From Penium margaritaceum (lineage: Eukaryota; Streptophyta; Zygnematophyceae; Desmidiales; Peniaceae), in the NCBI GenBank assembly GCA_023375785.1, contig SZWC01004965.1:79321-104800 (forward strand): DNA of 25,480 nucleotides, written 5' to 3'. The notes beneath the pieces were generated by a model, which saw nothing but the letters and a program-made list of their open reading frames with translations, was not told the DNA's origin and ran no database searches. Shown piece by piece: positions 1 through 8,816 of this stretch (the first letter of the stretch is position 1; each line of letters starts with the position of its first letter). A program made the translations under genes and the position numbers.

Positions 1-105
1 CATATGTGCCACTGACGCCCTGCCCTGAGAAGCTAGGATCCATTGTTCACAGCCTTGTCAGCAGATGCTTCAGTGGCCCGCTTCCCCCTGCCTGTTCCTG
101 CAATA

Positions 106-331
106 GCAGCCTTAGAGGCTGCACCACGAGCAGCCTTAGAGGATGCTCCACCGGTAGCCTTAGAGGCTGCTCCACCAGCAGCCTTAGAGGCTACTCCACC
201 AGCAGCCCTAGAGGCTTCTCCACCAGCAGCCTTAGAGGCTGCTCCACCAGCAGCCTTAGAGGCTTCTCCACCAGCACTTTTAGGCTGCTCCAACAGAAGC
301 CTTAGAGGCGGCTCCACCAGCAGCCTTGCCA
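106..331. repeat. 24-bp minisatellite, about nine units
   Basis: About nine tandem units with period 24, starting at 106, 130, 154, 178, 202, 226, 250, 274 and 296, followed by a partial unit. The typical unit reads gcagccttagaggctgctcc plus acca. Because 24 is a multiple of 3, each strand reads as an 8-residue repeat: minus strand A-A-G-G-A-A-S-K, plus strand P-P-A-A-L-E-A-A. The unit at 274-295 is 22 bp long, a 2-bp deletion that shifts the reading frame of everything beyond it. Units differ by a few substitutions, so the array is not freshly made. Confidence 0.9.
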
Positions 332-494
332 CCTGCTGCACTGCGCGCCATGTTTCTTGCTGCACTCCGATCTCTCAGCCCTGCTCCTTTGCAGGCTACT
401 GCTAGCATTGCTTGCTGCCTTGGAGCTGGAGCTTGGTGCAGAGCCACCCTTTGTGGCAGGATGATTACCTGATGCTCCCCTCCCCTCTCCATCT

Positions 495-499
495 CCACA
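495..499. repeat. Target-site duplication of A1, left copy (ccaca)
   Basis: The five bases ccaca directly precede the TGTTG start of the A1 LTR. They match the five bases directly after its 3' end at 4675-4679. Five base pairs is the usual copia integrase stagger. Confidence 0.95.
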
Positions 500-561
500 T
501 GTTGCAGTGATGCTCCTCACCGTGGCAGGAGTGACTCCAAAAAGGAACACCAAAAAGACAA

Positions 562-633
562 GCCTTACTGGCTTAGTGGTTAATGGTGTCCACCTATAGA
601 GGCAGGGGCCCCGGTTCAAGTTCCACAAGATGA
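562..633 (+). promoter_or_regulatory. tRNA-like A/B-box module in A1 5' LTR
   Basis: A-box-like TGGCTTAGTGG at 569-579 and B-box-like GGTTCAAGTTCC from 613, with starts 44 bp apart as between positions 8 and 52 of a class I tRNA. The T-stem is poorly paired in this copy and the anticodon arm is not convincing. This is a SINE-head-like Pol III promoter relic, not a functional tRNA gene. The coordinates give the extent a 72-nt tRNA would have. Confidence 0.6.
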
Positions 634-700
634 ATTTCTGTCCTACTTCAACGGAGGTGGAAAATAGATGCCACGAAGCTAGGTCAACCTCTAGAGTTCC

Positions 701-1000
701 TCTTTAAGTTTCTAGAAGGCCACGAGAGGGTCCAGGAAGGTGGCACACCTTTTAGAAGGGGTGACTTGTCCTACAAGGCATCTAGAAGTATCTTGGTCTT
801 TTGGATACCTTCCCTCCTACTAGAAACAAGCTGAGGAATCTAGGAAGGGGCAGAAGCTTCTAAAGGAAGGAAGGGATACCTTCCTAGGTGGGAAAAAGAC
901 AGCCTACCAAGGGCCACTCTAGAAGCTATAGAATCTGCTAGGAAGCTCCAAATCTGGCATGCTTTGGTGTTCTGGAAAGCTTATATCAGTGGCTATAAAA
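701..1000 (+). promoter_or_regulatory. A1 5' LTR promoter: heat-shock-like motifs and TATA box
   Basis: TTCTAGAA at 710-717 and GAAGCTTC at 853-860 fit the alternating GAA/TTC pattern of heat shock elements. Several partial CTAGAA motifs lie between and after them. The TATA box TATAAAA is at 994-1000, about 210 bp before the LTR end. The 3' LTR keeps a cleaner version of the motif cluster. Heat response is inferred from motifs only. Confidence 0.5.
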
Positions 1001-1211
1001 TGCCACTACTTGTGAGCCTTGACAACAAAAAAGAGAGAGTTCATTCCCAGTCAATTCAGGCCAAAACTATTGCCTCACTCTCTGACCAGTTTTCTACCAT
1101 CCTTGGAACCAGTTGCCTCCACAGTTTTAGTCTCTCCAAAAATAGTTGGTGGTGTGAACCAGCCATTGCTAAGGACCCTCTAGGGTGCACACTCACCCTC
1201 AGGTCAACAAA

Positions 1212-1226
1212 GGGTTATGGGCCTAC
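1212..1226 (+). other. Primer-binding site of A1, half-tRNA iMet type
   Basis: Two bases after the LTR end, GGGTTATGGGCCTAC matches the reverse complement of the initiator tRNA-Met anticodon stem-loop with one mismatch (T for C near its 3' end). A conventional site complementary to the tRNA 3' end (starting TGG after the LTR) is absent. Drosophila copia is known to prime from a cleaved initiator-tRNA half in this way. Confidence 0.8.
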
Positions 1227-1277
1227 GACTCTAAGGGGTTCAAAGCCAGCTTGATTTCACGCTTCCAACAGTAAGAC

Positions 1278-3911
1278 ATGGTCACCAGCGAGCAAGAGAG
1301 CAGCTGCGCTCTCCTTAAGTTTGATGGGACAGGCTTTGCCTTGTGGAGGTGGCAGTTTGAGGTCTTCCTCAATGACAAGGGACTACTTGAGCTTGTGAAT
1401 GGTGATGAGACTGCTCCGCCTGAGACTGCAACGGCTGAGGTAAAGGAGGCATACAAAAAGCAGAACAAAAAAGCGTTGGCGCTCCTTGTGTCTGCATTAT
1501 GCCCGCCACAACTTGGGCACATCCAAGGATGCACCCTGGTCGCACAAGCATGGTTAAAACAATGCTCCATCTACCATTCAAGCAACCTTGCCAATGAGCT
1601 CTTCATCTTCATATGGCTCGTCACCCTCCGAGCCAATGAAGGCGACAACGTCATAGAGATCATGTAGCAGATTGAGTCACTCGCAGCGGAGTGCGTGGCC
1701 ACTGGTTGGGAGGTCGAATCTCAGTTGCAAGCTATGATCCTCCTTTTGGCCTTGCCAGACAGTTAGAGTTCGATGATCACAGTCCTTGGTGGCTGGCCTT
1801 CCGACGAGCTGAAGTACCCGAAGGTTTCTGAGTACGTACGCAATGAGTGGATGCGACATGGCGGTCGAGAGAGTGCAGCGGCATCAAGTTCAGCTTACAT
1901 GGTTCATCCTCAAAGTGGAGGCCGAGGCAACAAGTGGAAGGGTGCCAAACAGGGCACCAAGAAGGATGACAAGAAGGGGGAGTGCTTCAACTATTGCAAG
2001 GAGGGCCACTACGCACGCAACTGTCCCAAGAAGAAGACAGATCGGTCGCAGCGGGGCGGGAAGAAAGATGAGCATGCCCTTATGGCGTACAACTCCACCA
2101 ACTTGAAGGATCTAGGAGTTGCCGTCATTGACTCTGGATCTGGCCGCCACACGCAATGCAACAGGGCGGCATTTGTCACCTATAACGCCTCAGAGAGACG
2201 CATAACGGTGGCCAATGGAAAAACAGAGGTGGCCGTCAGTGAAGGTAACGTCTGCATTGAGTCAATTGTGGATGACAAACCTGTCACAAGCACAATCCAC
2301 GATGTGTTGCATATGCCCAACTTTGGTACAAACCTGCTCTTCGTCAGCCGCCTTACCGGCAAGCGACTTGAGGTGCTCTTCACAAAGGAGGCCGTCATCC
2401 GCAAAGAGGGCAAAGGTGAGGTGATTGCGCGTGCCAAGAGGGAGGACGACTTGTACCTACACACGCGAAGATCCTCAGCAGCCGGGCGGGGTCCAACGCT
2501 GCCAATCTTACAACGAAGGATGGAGAAGACCTGGACCTATGGCACCGCCGACTCTGCCACATTTCTCCATCGACAGGGAAAGAGATGGCCAAGAGGGAAG
2601 TGATGCGAGGTCTCCAAATCAGCGGCCTTGATGGAACCAATGAGACCATGTGTGAGCCATGCATCATTGGCAAATCAATGCGGCAGCCGCTTGTGGCCAA
2701 GGGGACGCGTGCATAGGCAAAACTGGCCGTGGTACACACAGATGTGTATGGACCGCTTGAGAGCTCCATCGGCGGAGCTCGCTACTTCCTCACCTTCATC
2801 GATGACCACAGCCGGAAACTCTATCTCTACCAAATGAAGCGGAGGAGCGAGGTCCTTGCGTACATGCAAGAGTTTGTAGCAGATGTGGAGCGGCAAACAG
2901 AGTTGAAGGTGAAGGCGTTCTGGACTGACAACGGCAGTGAATATGCGGGGTGCCTTGGGTGGATGAAGATCAAGAGAATTGAGTGGCAGAAAACAACTCC
3001 ACACTCCCCACAACAGAATGGTGTCGCAAAGAGAGCAAATCGCACAATCCTTAACGTGGTGCAATCCATGTTGAGCGACGCCGGCCTTACACAATGGTAT
3101 TGGGCGGAGGCAGCAAGGACAGCAGCGTACATCATGAATCTCATGCCGACGAAGCTGTTGAAGGACAAGGAGAGCAAGGCTTGGAAGACACCACAAGAGG
3201 TGTGGAGCGGGAGGAAACCGGCGGTGGGTCACCTCCGTTTACTTGGTTGTGTTGCACATGCGATAGTGCAGGCACGTGAGGGACGGAGCAAACTGGAACC
3301 GCGCACCCGCCGGTGTATTTTCCTTGGATATAAGAGGGGAAGCAAGGCATACCGTCTCTTTGACCCAAGGAGGCAGTAGATTGTGCGGAGTCGTGACGTC
3401 ACGTTCGACGAGAAAAGCCGTTGGACGGATGAGGAGGCAGGTCTCTCCAAAAGGGGGGAGTGGCTGCCACTCCTTGAGGGGGAGATGCTGGAGGACGTAA
3501 ATGAGGGTGACGTCCTTGTAGCAGCACCAGCCGGAGAGGATCGCTCAAGGGATGGGCGAGTGGCAGAATTTATTCCGGCTTGTTCGGATGAAGAATCCAA
3601 AGCACCGGAGATGGATGTGGAGGCGGGGAGTCGACCAATGTCTCCAAGATTTCCAAGAGAGGGGGAGCAGGCGCTTGTCGAGGATGGCACCGAAAGGGGA
3701 CAGCAACAACAACAACCGCCTCAAGAGCCTTGCACGAGCAGCCGTGTGCAAAGAAGGACAAAAAGGTACGATGCCGAAAAGGGCATGTGGACAGGGTTCG
3801 CACAAGTGTTGTTCACACAAGAGGAGCCTGAAAAAGGCACTACACAAGAAGGATGGGACTGAGTGGGAGGGAGCAATAAAGTATGAGCTCGCCTGCCATG
3901 AGGAGAAAGGC
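1278..3911 (+). pseudogene. A1 gag-pol remnant: gag, protease, integrase, connection; RT/RNase H deleted
   Basis: The start ATG at 1278 (context gacATGG) lies 68 bp after the LTR and gives M-V-T-S-E-Q-E-S. Gag carries the W-R-W-Q motif near residue 24. TAG stops fall at 1665 and 1764 in the same frame. The zinc knuckle near 1983-2024 has Tyr in place of the second Cys. The protease Asp of D-S-G is at 2130-2132. A 1-bp deletion near 2466 moves the frame. In the new frame follow the H-H-C-C pre-integrase finger (C-E-P-C at 2651-2662), a TAG at 2714, and integrase with Asp codons at 2741 and 2927 but Lys (3029-3031) where the catalytic Glu is expected. A TAG at 3377 and an acidic, Gln-rich connection come next, frame loss ends the reading at 3862, and the rest of pol is gone. 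Confidence 0.93.
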
Positions 3912-3956
3912 TCTTTAGTTGCAGGTTGAGCATGGACGACTGCCATGGGTGATGTG

Positions 3957-3968
3957 CAAGGGGGAGAT
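3957..3968 (+). other. Polypurine tract of A1
   Basis: gcaagggggaga followed by t lies directly before the TGTTGG start of the 3' LTR. This is the expected position for plus-strand DNA priming in LTR elements. Confidence 0.85.
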
Positions 3969-4030
3969 TGTTGGAGTGATGCTCGTCACCATGGTCGGAG
4001 AAACTCCAATAGGGAACACCAGGAAGACAA

Positions 4031-4102
4031 GCCGTAGTGGATTAGTGCTTAATGGTTTCCACCTATAGAGGCAGGGGCCCGGGTTCAAGTCCCACAAGAT
4101 GA
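4031..4102 (+). promoter_or_regulatory. tRNA-like A/B-box module in A1 3' LTR
   Basis: A-box-like TGGATTAGTGC starts at 4038 and B-box GGTTCAAGTCC at 4082, again 44 bp apart. The T-arm core pairs as GGG-ttcaagt-CCC. Confidence 0.6.
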
Positions 4103-4178
4103 ATATCTGTCCTGTCTCAAGGGAGGTGGAAAATAGATGCCAGGAAGCTAGCTCAACCTCTAGAGTTCCTCTTTAAGT

Positions 4179-4469
4179 TTCTAGAAGGCCAGGAGAGGGT
4201 CCAGGAAGGTGGCACACCTTCTAGAAGGGGTGAATTGTCCTACAAGGCATCTAGAAGCGTCTTGGTCTTCTGGATACCTTCCCCCCTACTAGAAGCAAGC
4301 TGAGGAATCTAGGAAGGGGGAGAAGCTTCTAGAGGAAGACAGGGATGTTTTCCTTGGTGGGAAAAAGACAGCCTACCAAGGGCCACTCTAGAAGCTATAG
4401 AATCTGCTAGGAAGCTCCAAATCTGGCATGCTTTGGTGTTCTGGAAAGCTTAGATCAATGGCTATAAAA
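4179..4469 (+). promoter_or_regulatory. A1 3' LTR promoter: heat-shock-element cluster and TATA box
   Basis: TTCTAGAA occurs at 4179-4186 and again at 4219-4226, the second inside the 12-bp palindrome CCTTCTAGAAGG. GAAGCTTCTAGAGGAAG starts at 4322 and reads as a GAA-nn-TTC-nn-GAG trimer. TATAAAA is at 4463-4469, preceded by tggaaagcttagatcaatgg, a stretch shared with the D LTRs. The layout is a distal motif cluster and a proximal TATA box. Confidence 0.5.
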
Positions 4470-4674
4470 CTCTATTGCTTGTGAGCCTTAAAAAAAAAAG
4501 AGATTTCATTCCCAGTCAATTCAGGCCAAAACTGTTGCCTCACTCTCTGACCAGTTTTCTGCCATCCTTGGAACCAGTTGCCTCCACAGTTTCAGTCTCT
4601 CCAAAAACGGTTGGTGGTTTGAACCAGCCATTTCTAGGGACCCTCTAGGGTGCACACTCACCCTCAGGCCAACA

Positions 4675-4679
4675 CCACA
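4675..4679. repeat. Target-site duplication of A1, right copy (ccaca)
   Basis: Identical to 495-499 and directly after the CAACA end of the 3' LTR. Confidence 0.95.
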
Positions 4680-5159
4680 TTCCCCATGTCCATTCTCCGA
4701 TCCTCCTCCACCTGTTGCTTCTGCATCTTCCAAACCTTGTCCATTTGCCCATTCCCCTTCATCCTCCTCCCCACCTTCCTCCTCAGCTCCCTCCTCAACC
4801 CCACCATCTGCAGCCCCCTCCTCATCTCCGCCATCTTCTTCCTCATTCTCATCTGCCCTATCGCCTTCCCCATTCCCCTCCCCTTCATCTCCTTCCTCTC
4901 CTGCTCCTTCATCATCTACAGCTTCACCTCTAGCTCCCTCTTCCTCTCCTACCCCTTGCTTGCTTTGTACTGCCGGCGTAGGCGCACATTGCACCGGACC
5001 AGCATCTCCAAGGTGCTCACTTTCAGTCGGTGATGACGTGCGGTGTGGATCACCTGGTGTGACACCACAGCCGCCAGAGTAAAACCCCGGCTTCTTGGAT
5101 GCTGTCGGGACAGGCTTGCAGAGTGGAGAGAGGGCGAGCGACAGTGCATCACCATGCAT
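4680..5159 (-). pseudogene. Right half of the split low-complexity reading frame, acidic domain (unrecognised)
   Basis: The minus-strand frame opens with ATG at 5159-5157 and continues open through the A1 insertion point and into the LTR. The first 75 or so residues are mixed (Pro, Ser, Thr, Gly). The next part is a long run rich in Glu, Gly, Asp and Ala, then a short Gly-rich stretch before the insertion. Acidic tracts like this occur in nucleolar and chromatin proteins, but no domain is recognised. After the element and one target copy are removed, the frame is in register with the phase-2 frame left of 500. The plus strand of this CT-rich stretch is also partly open, so it may be only a purine/pyrimidine-biased repeat. 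Confidence 0.3.
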
Positions 5160-6966
5160 ATGACCACATGGTGGCGGTGCAAAATCTGCCTCGGTAAAGT
5201 GTACGGTAGATGCTGCTAACGTTGAGGCAGGGAGGGAGGAGGAGCTTCTGCCTCACGATGCAGTTGGTGCCCTCCTGGGTGGCATGGCTATAGGAGGCTG
5301 CAGGCCTTGCCTACAGCCAAGTGTGAATCTCTGACGGGTAAGAGCTCGCAGTCGTCTTATTCGGTGTCCATGAGTGATGTTGGATTTTACATAACAGAAC
5401 CTTTAGGGATCTTCAGATGAGGTACTCTGATGGTTCAAATCTCTGGTACAATACTGAATTGTTGGTGATGACCTCTCAGCTATGAGTTATCACTCACACA
5501 CACACAGGCACTCTTGCCTCAGTGATGTTACTGACTATACAATTCAAGAGCATGAACTGAAAGCACAGTTACACGACTCGTCTCACAAGCATTCCAACGG
5601 TACCAAGCTTGTTCAAAATGGTTACACACCGACAAAGTAATAGGAAATACAAACCTACAGCTACTTATCTGTCTGCACTAGCTATAAGCAAAAAAGTACA
5701 AGTGTTGGCACAGTCTGGTCTCCTTGTGTCTTCACAGGATCTTCCTGACACCGCTCGATGATCTCCGATCATCGGCAAACCGAGGTTGGCGGATGCCCAG
5801 CGCCCTCGGTGCGATCCATAGACGAGGTCGTCCGGATCTGCGGTAGCTTCTTCATGACCATCGATCTGGCTCGGGCATTTGTCTCATGATGATGGACTAA
5901 CCGCACCTCTCGTTTCAGCGACGGTGCCGATCAATCCAACTGCCCTCGCAGGATGCCTGCCCACAGAATCCATCTTTAGGAAGAGGAATATCTTCCGCGT
6001 CTCCTTGTTCCTTGCCACGTCAGCAGCCTCCTAGTCGAGAGGAGGTCACGCTCGCACTCTCGCCTCGTCTGCCAGACCACACATCCTGTTGGTCCAAAAC
6101 CTGCCCAAATATATGGCTTTTGGTGGGGTTATTCCATCAGCTCTCCGGAGCTCCAATAGGATGAGTAGAGAGAGTCGGGCCGCGGATGGATGGATCAGTG
6201 GGACACCTAAAGAGACCTGCCCACAGCCATACCATGCCCAGCCATGTAGGATAGACAGGAGGGTCGAGAGAGAGATGGGGACCTCTCTCTTGGCCCTCTT
6301 GTTTTTCTTTTGGTTGATGTTGTGCCGAGCCCAGTAGATCATTGGATCGAGATAATCTGATGGCTGTCCTTTTTCCAACAAGTGATGCTGGGATGGCTGC
6401 GGTGTACGAGTCCGGTGGCAGACACATGGTGGGAGTCCACGACTTCGCAGCCAGTGGATGATGGGAACTCGCGAACCCGTGAGTTTGCAAACCCGTGAAT
6501 TCAAATGTCCAGATCCAAGTGTTTGAAAATGCCTGATTTTGCAAACCACTGTCTTCGAAAGCTGGAAAACATCCTCAATCATGCAATACAAAAGAAAAAT
6601 AAAATGTTTCATGTAAACCCAATATGATACGTCAAACCGTGAGTTCAACCATGGTTTGTCAACAAAATTATTGATAGTAGAAACGTGCATGTTGACCTGG
6701 CACTGTCTACGTTATCTCCCCTTGAATGAACATCAACGAGGTTGCCACATGTGTAGCAGAATCACAGGCATTGGACTATTGCATATCAGTTTGTCTACAT
6801 GCATGCCAGGCTGTCCAAAGTGAATCCACTCAGAACCACCCAATGGAGGGATCGTGAGGGTCAAAATGGCTCATGGATGAGCAAAGTCAGTTGGGACACA
6901 GGTAGGGTTCGAGCTGGATGCCTGACAAATATCTCTCTTCCAATGGTGGGTGCCGGCCACATTGGC
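5160..6966. other. Intergenic region, mostly unassigned
   Basis: No convincing gene. It holds a short CA run near 5489-5504, a possible Ty3/gypsy reverse-transcriptase scrap (5749-5889), and a short local repeat of aacccgtga near 6474-6500. The open frames at 6046-6690 on the minus strand match no family I recognise and show no start context or motif, so they are left unannotated. Confidence 0.6.
5749..5889 (+). pseudogene. Possible fragment of a Ty3/gypsy reverse transcriptase
   Basis: One open stretch of about 46 codons ending in TGA at 5887 contains S-I-D-E-V-V followed by F-F-M-T-I-D-L-A-R-A-F. This recalls the gypsy RT block where P-x-x-x-I-D-x-L-L is followed by F-x-x-(I/L)-D-L-x-x-G-Y. 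The downstream RT blocks (through the D-D motif) are not visible in any frame. The match is short, so this may be chance. Confidence 0.3.
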
Positions 6967-6971
6967 CCAGT
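6967..6971. repeat. Target-site duplication of element C, left copy (ccagt)
   Basis: ccagt precedes the 5' LTR and matches 12984-12988 exactly. It fixes the left end of the element even though the first LTR bases are mutated. Confidence 0.92.
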
Positions 6972-7624
6972 TTTTAGAATAGTATGCACCTTGTCCACTC
7001 TCTAGCTGGCTAGCTACACATACAGACAAGGCATGCATAGCTCTATGGAGTATGTCCACTTGGTCTGTTATGAGATGGGCCGGGAATGCACTGCCCATAA
7101 TGGGTATCTCCCCTGTGGCTCATCATAGGAACCATATCTTTTTGGCTTGGTTGAAAAGGCACCGGAGTCTCAAACAAGAGGTCACAGGTTCAAACCTCGC
7201 GACGGCCGCAGTTTTCTTTGTGGCCAAAACTCGGAGAGGAAGCTTTTACGACGCTTACTAGAGCCTGCCTTGAGGATGACACTTGGCGGTCTAAGGACGC
7301 GCTAAGTAGGACTGCAGGTTGAGGTTGGCTCCTGTGGAGCCACTACAAGCAGAAGATTCAGCAAAGCTCTGCAAGTATAACAGCTTGTACCTTGCATGCA
7401 TCCATTTATAATTCTTGCCTTTGAGACTCCTCACTGAGTGTCCAACCACAGGTAGACACTAAAGACCAACATGCGGACTTCGTGAGGTTGCAAACCAAAT
7501 GAACCTAAAGTGTGGATCCCTTGTTTAAGGGTGATATGTTATCTTGGTTGTAATACCAAGAGCGGTTGGCGGCCTCCCATATGAGGACCCGTTTTCTAGA
7601 CCGTTGATATCCGGCGCATTGACA
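6972..7624 (+). repeat. Element C 5' LTR (653 bp)
   Basis: Collinear with 12332-12983. The first bases read TTTTAGAAT where the 3' LTR has TGTTGACAT, so the terminal TG is lost by mutation. It ends attgaca just before the primer-binding site. A TATA-like TATAACA is at 7376-7382. Confidence 0.93.
7136..7207 (+). promoter_or_regulatory. tRNA-like A/B-box module in element C 5' LTR
   Basis: A-box-like TGGCTTGGTTG starts at 7143 and B-box GGTTCAAACC at 7187, 44 bp apart. A T run (7212-7215) follows five bases after the predicted 3' end. The T-stem has mismatches in this copy. Confidence 0.6.
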
Positions 7625-7626
7625 AA

Positions 7627-7641
7627 GGGTTATGGACCCAC
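7627..7641 (+). other. Primer-binding site of element C, half-tRNA iMet type
   Basis: GGGTTATGGACCCAC, two bases after the LTR, fits the initiator tRNA-Met anticodon arm with one mismatch (A for G). Confidence 0.78.
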
Positions 7642-8059
7642 AACCCTTTTGGTTCTACGGCACGCTCTCAAGACCGACTAGTGCGTGGTCTTGCAGGGCA
7701 CACAGGTACACCAGGGACATGACCATCAGACGGCTCCATCTACTCCATCCGCTCCATCGGCTTCTTCAGGTAGGGTGCGCGCACGTGGCGGACTAGGGGA
7801 CAAGGAACAACTCTGTCCATGTTGGACAATACCCTCGAGCCCCAACAGGATTAAGCTCTGCCCCTTTTTAGAAGGTGGTACGACCCCGAGTCCGTTCTCT
7901 CACAACAGCACCATCGCTTGAGGCGATAATGGGCGGGAGTGGTATGCAACGGAATGAACTGCACCTTTGAGAACGCTTGCATTCAGCAGCCTCATCAACC
8001 TCATTGGCCCCAACGAAGCAGAGTAGCAGGGAAGCAGGGAAAACGAGCAACCGCCAAAA
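7642..8059 (+). other. Untranslated leader of element C
   Basis: About 420 bp between the primer-binding site and the gag ATG, much longer than the leaders of about 70 bp in A1, A2 and D. It contains a Ctccatc-rich patch near 7733-7760. No open frame in it resembles a retroelement protein. Confidence 0.55.
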
Positions 8060-8816
8060 ATGGCGGATTCTTCTCAAGCCCGCCTTGAGACGAGAATGTC
8101 CAAATTCATGGGGACAGGTTTTCCGTCGTGGAAATGGGACTTTGAAATTGTTATGAATGTGCGTGTCTACCTCATCATCCTAAAAGGGATGAAGACAGCA
8201 CCCGCTGATGCGACTGTGTCGACGCATACGACTGACCTTGCAAGATGGACAATGAAGAACAACATGGCTCTTGCCATTCTTGTGATGTCCATCAACGAGA
8301 CTCAACACTCCTACATCACAGGATGCACGTTGGCTGCCAAGGCCTACACAAAACTCGCACGCGTGCATCAATCGAACGCCCTAGAAAACCGACTCTTCAC
8401 CTTCCAAAGGTTGATGTCAATGAGGGTGAACGAAGGAGAATCGATACCCGCGTTTTTACAGTCATTCGACAACGTGCTGCAAGAGGTCCAAATAATGGAA
8501 TGGAATCTTGACTCCAACATGCGTGCCATGATCCTTCTAATGGCGGAAAGCTGGGGGTCCTTGATCACCGTATTTGGCGGTTGGAAGGAGGCCAATCAGA
8601 TGTAGGAGGCTGTCGCCGAACACGTCCGCAACAAGTCCATGCGACATAGTGGCAGTGATGCAAGACGCAAGCTCTCACTCCACCCAAGGCAACAGCGGAA
8701 GCGGCGGCAGTGGAGGGAAAGGCAATGGTGGCGAGAAGAGTTCCAAGAAGCCTGGCAACTGTCACAATTGTGGCAAGGCTGGGCACTGGGCTAGTGAGTG
8801 TAGTAGTCCCAAGTAA
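8060..8816 (+). pseudogene. Element C gag with zinc knuckle
   Basis: ATG at 8060 gives M-A-D-S-S-Q-A-R-L and an open frame of 181 codons covering the copia gag core, with a W-K-W motif near residue 24 and the L-F-T-F-Q-R-L region. A TAG at 8603 interrupts it. A 7-bp near-tandem duplication (gatgcaa/gacgcaa near 8657-8670) then shifts the frame. In the shifted frame follow a Ser/Gly-rich linker and a canonical C-x2-C-x4-H-x4-C knuckle (C-H-N-C-G-K-A-G-H-W-A-S-E-C), ending at a TAA at 8814. The knuckle is intact here, unlike in A1 and A2. Gag would form the particle and package RNA. Confidence 0.92.

Larger units (their letters stand above)
33..499 (-). pseudogene. Left half of a split low-complexity reading frame (unrecognised)
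   Basis: On the minus strand this segment encodes Ser- and Lys/Ala/Gly-rich sequence, with the 24-bp repeats giving an A-A-G-G-A-A-S-K octapeptide repeat. The repeat is open in one frame (low-coordinate phase 1) down to about 296 and in another (phase 0) below it, because of the 2-bp unit deletion. A third frame (phase 2) runs from 499 to a stop at 302 and is in register with the acidic frame on the other side of element A1 if the element and one target duplication are removed. The composition resembles a basic, disordered nuclear protein tail such as that of linker histones, but no domain is recognised. Repeats of this kind are often open in several frames by chance, and the plus strand is open too (43-405). 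Coding status is therefore doubtful. Confidence 0.25.
500..1209 (+). repeat. A1 5' LTR (710 bp)
   Basis: The LTR begins TGTTGCAGTGATG and ends CAACA, giving 5-bp inverted ends. It is collinear with 3969-4674 over its whole length, with scattered substitutions and small indels. It contains a tRNA-like A/B-box module near its start, TTCnnGAA motifs in the middle, and a TATA box at 994-1000 within ggctataaaatgcc. Confidence 0.95.
500..4674 (+). mobile_element. Copia element A1, internally deleted (no RT/RNase H)
   Basis: A 4175-bp Ty1/copia element with 5' LTR 500-1209, half-tRNA primer-binding site from 1212, decayed gag-pol 1278 to about 3911, polypurine tract 3957-3968 and 3' LTR 3969-4674. 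Both LTRs start TGTTG and end CAACA, and a perfect ccaca duplication flanks the element. Compared with element A2, the sequence jumps at about 3911 from the connection region after integrase straight to the last 50 bp before the polypurine tract, so the whole reverse transcriptase and RNase H are missing. It could only have moved, if at all, with enzymes from another copy. The orientation is set by the gag-pol order and the tract. Confidence 0.96.
3969..4674 (+). repeat. A1 3' LTR (706 bp)
   Basis: The LTR runs from TGTTGGAGTGATG to CAACA and is collinear with 500-1209. The TATA box is at 4463-4469. Its end is followed by the ccaca duplication. Confidence 0.95.

Noticed and set aside
106-331. 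CRISPR-like array
   Set aside because: The units are directly tandem without unique spacers, and the context is a plant nuclear genome.
43-405. Plus-strand Ala/Pro/Leu/Glu repeat protein
   Set aside because: It is the plus-strand reading of the same minisatellite. Nothing favours it over the minus strand, and neither can be shown to be coding.
2460-2470. Programmed frameshift between gag-protease and integrase in A1
   Set aside because: A2 stays in frame at this site and D breaks at other places, so the shift is a private 1-bp deletion.
6046-6690. 214-codon minus-strand open frame in the intergenic region
   Set aside because: No recognised motif, overlapping open frames on both strands, and no promoter or splice context that I can support.
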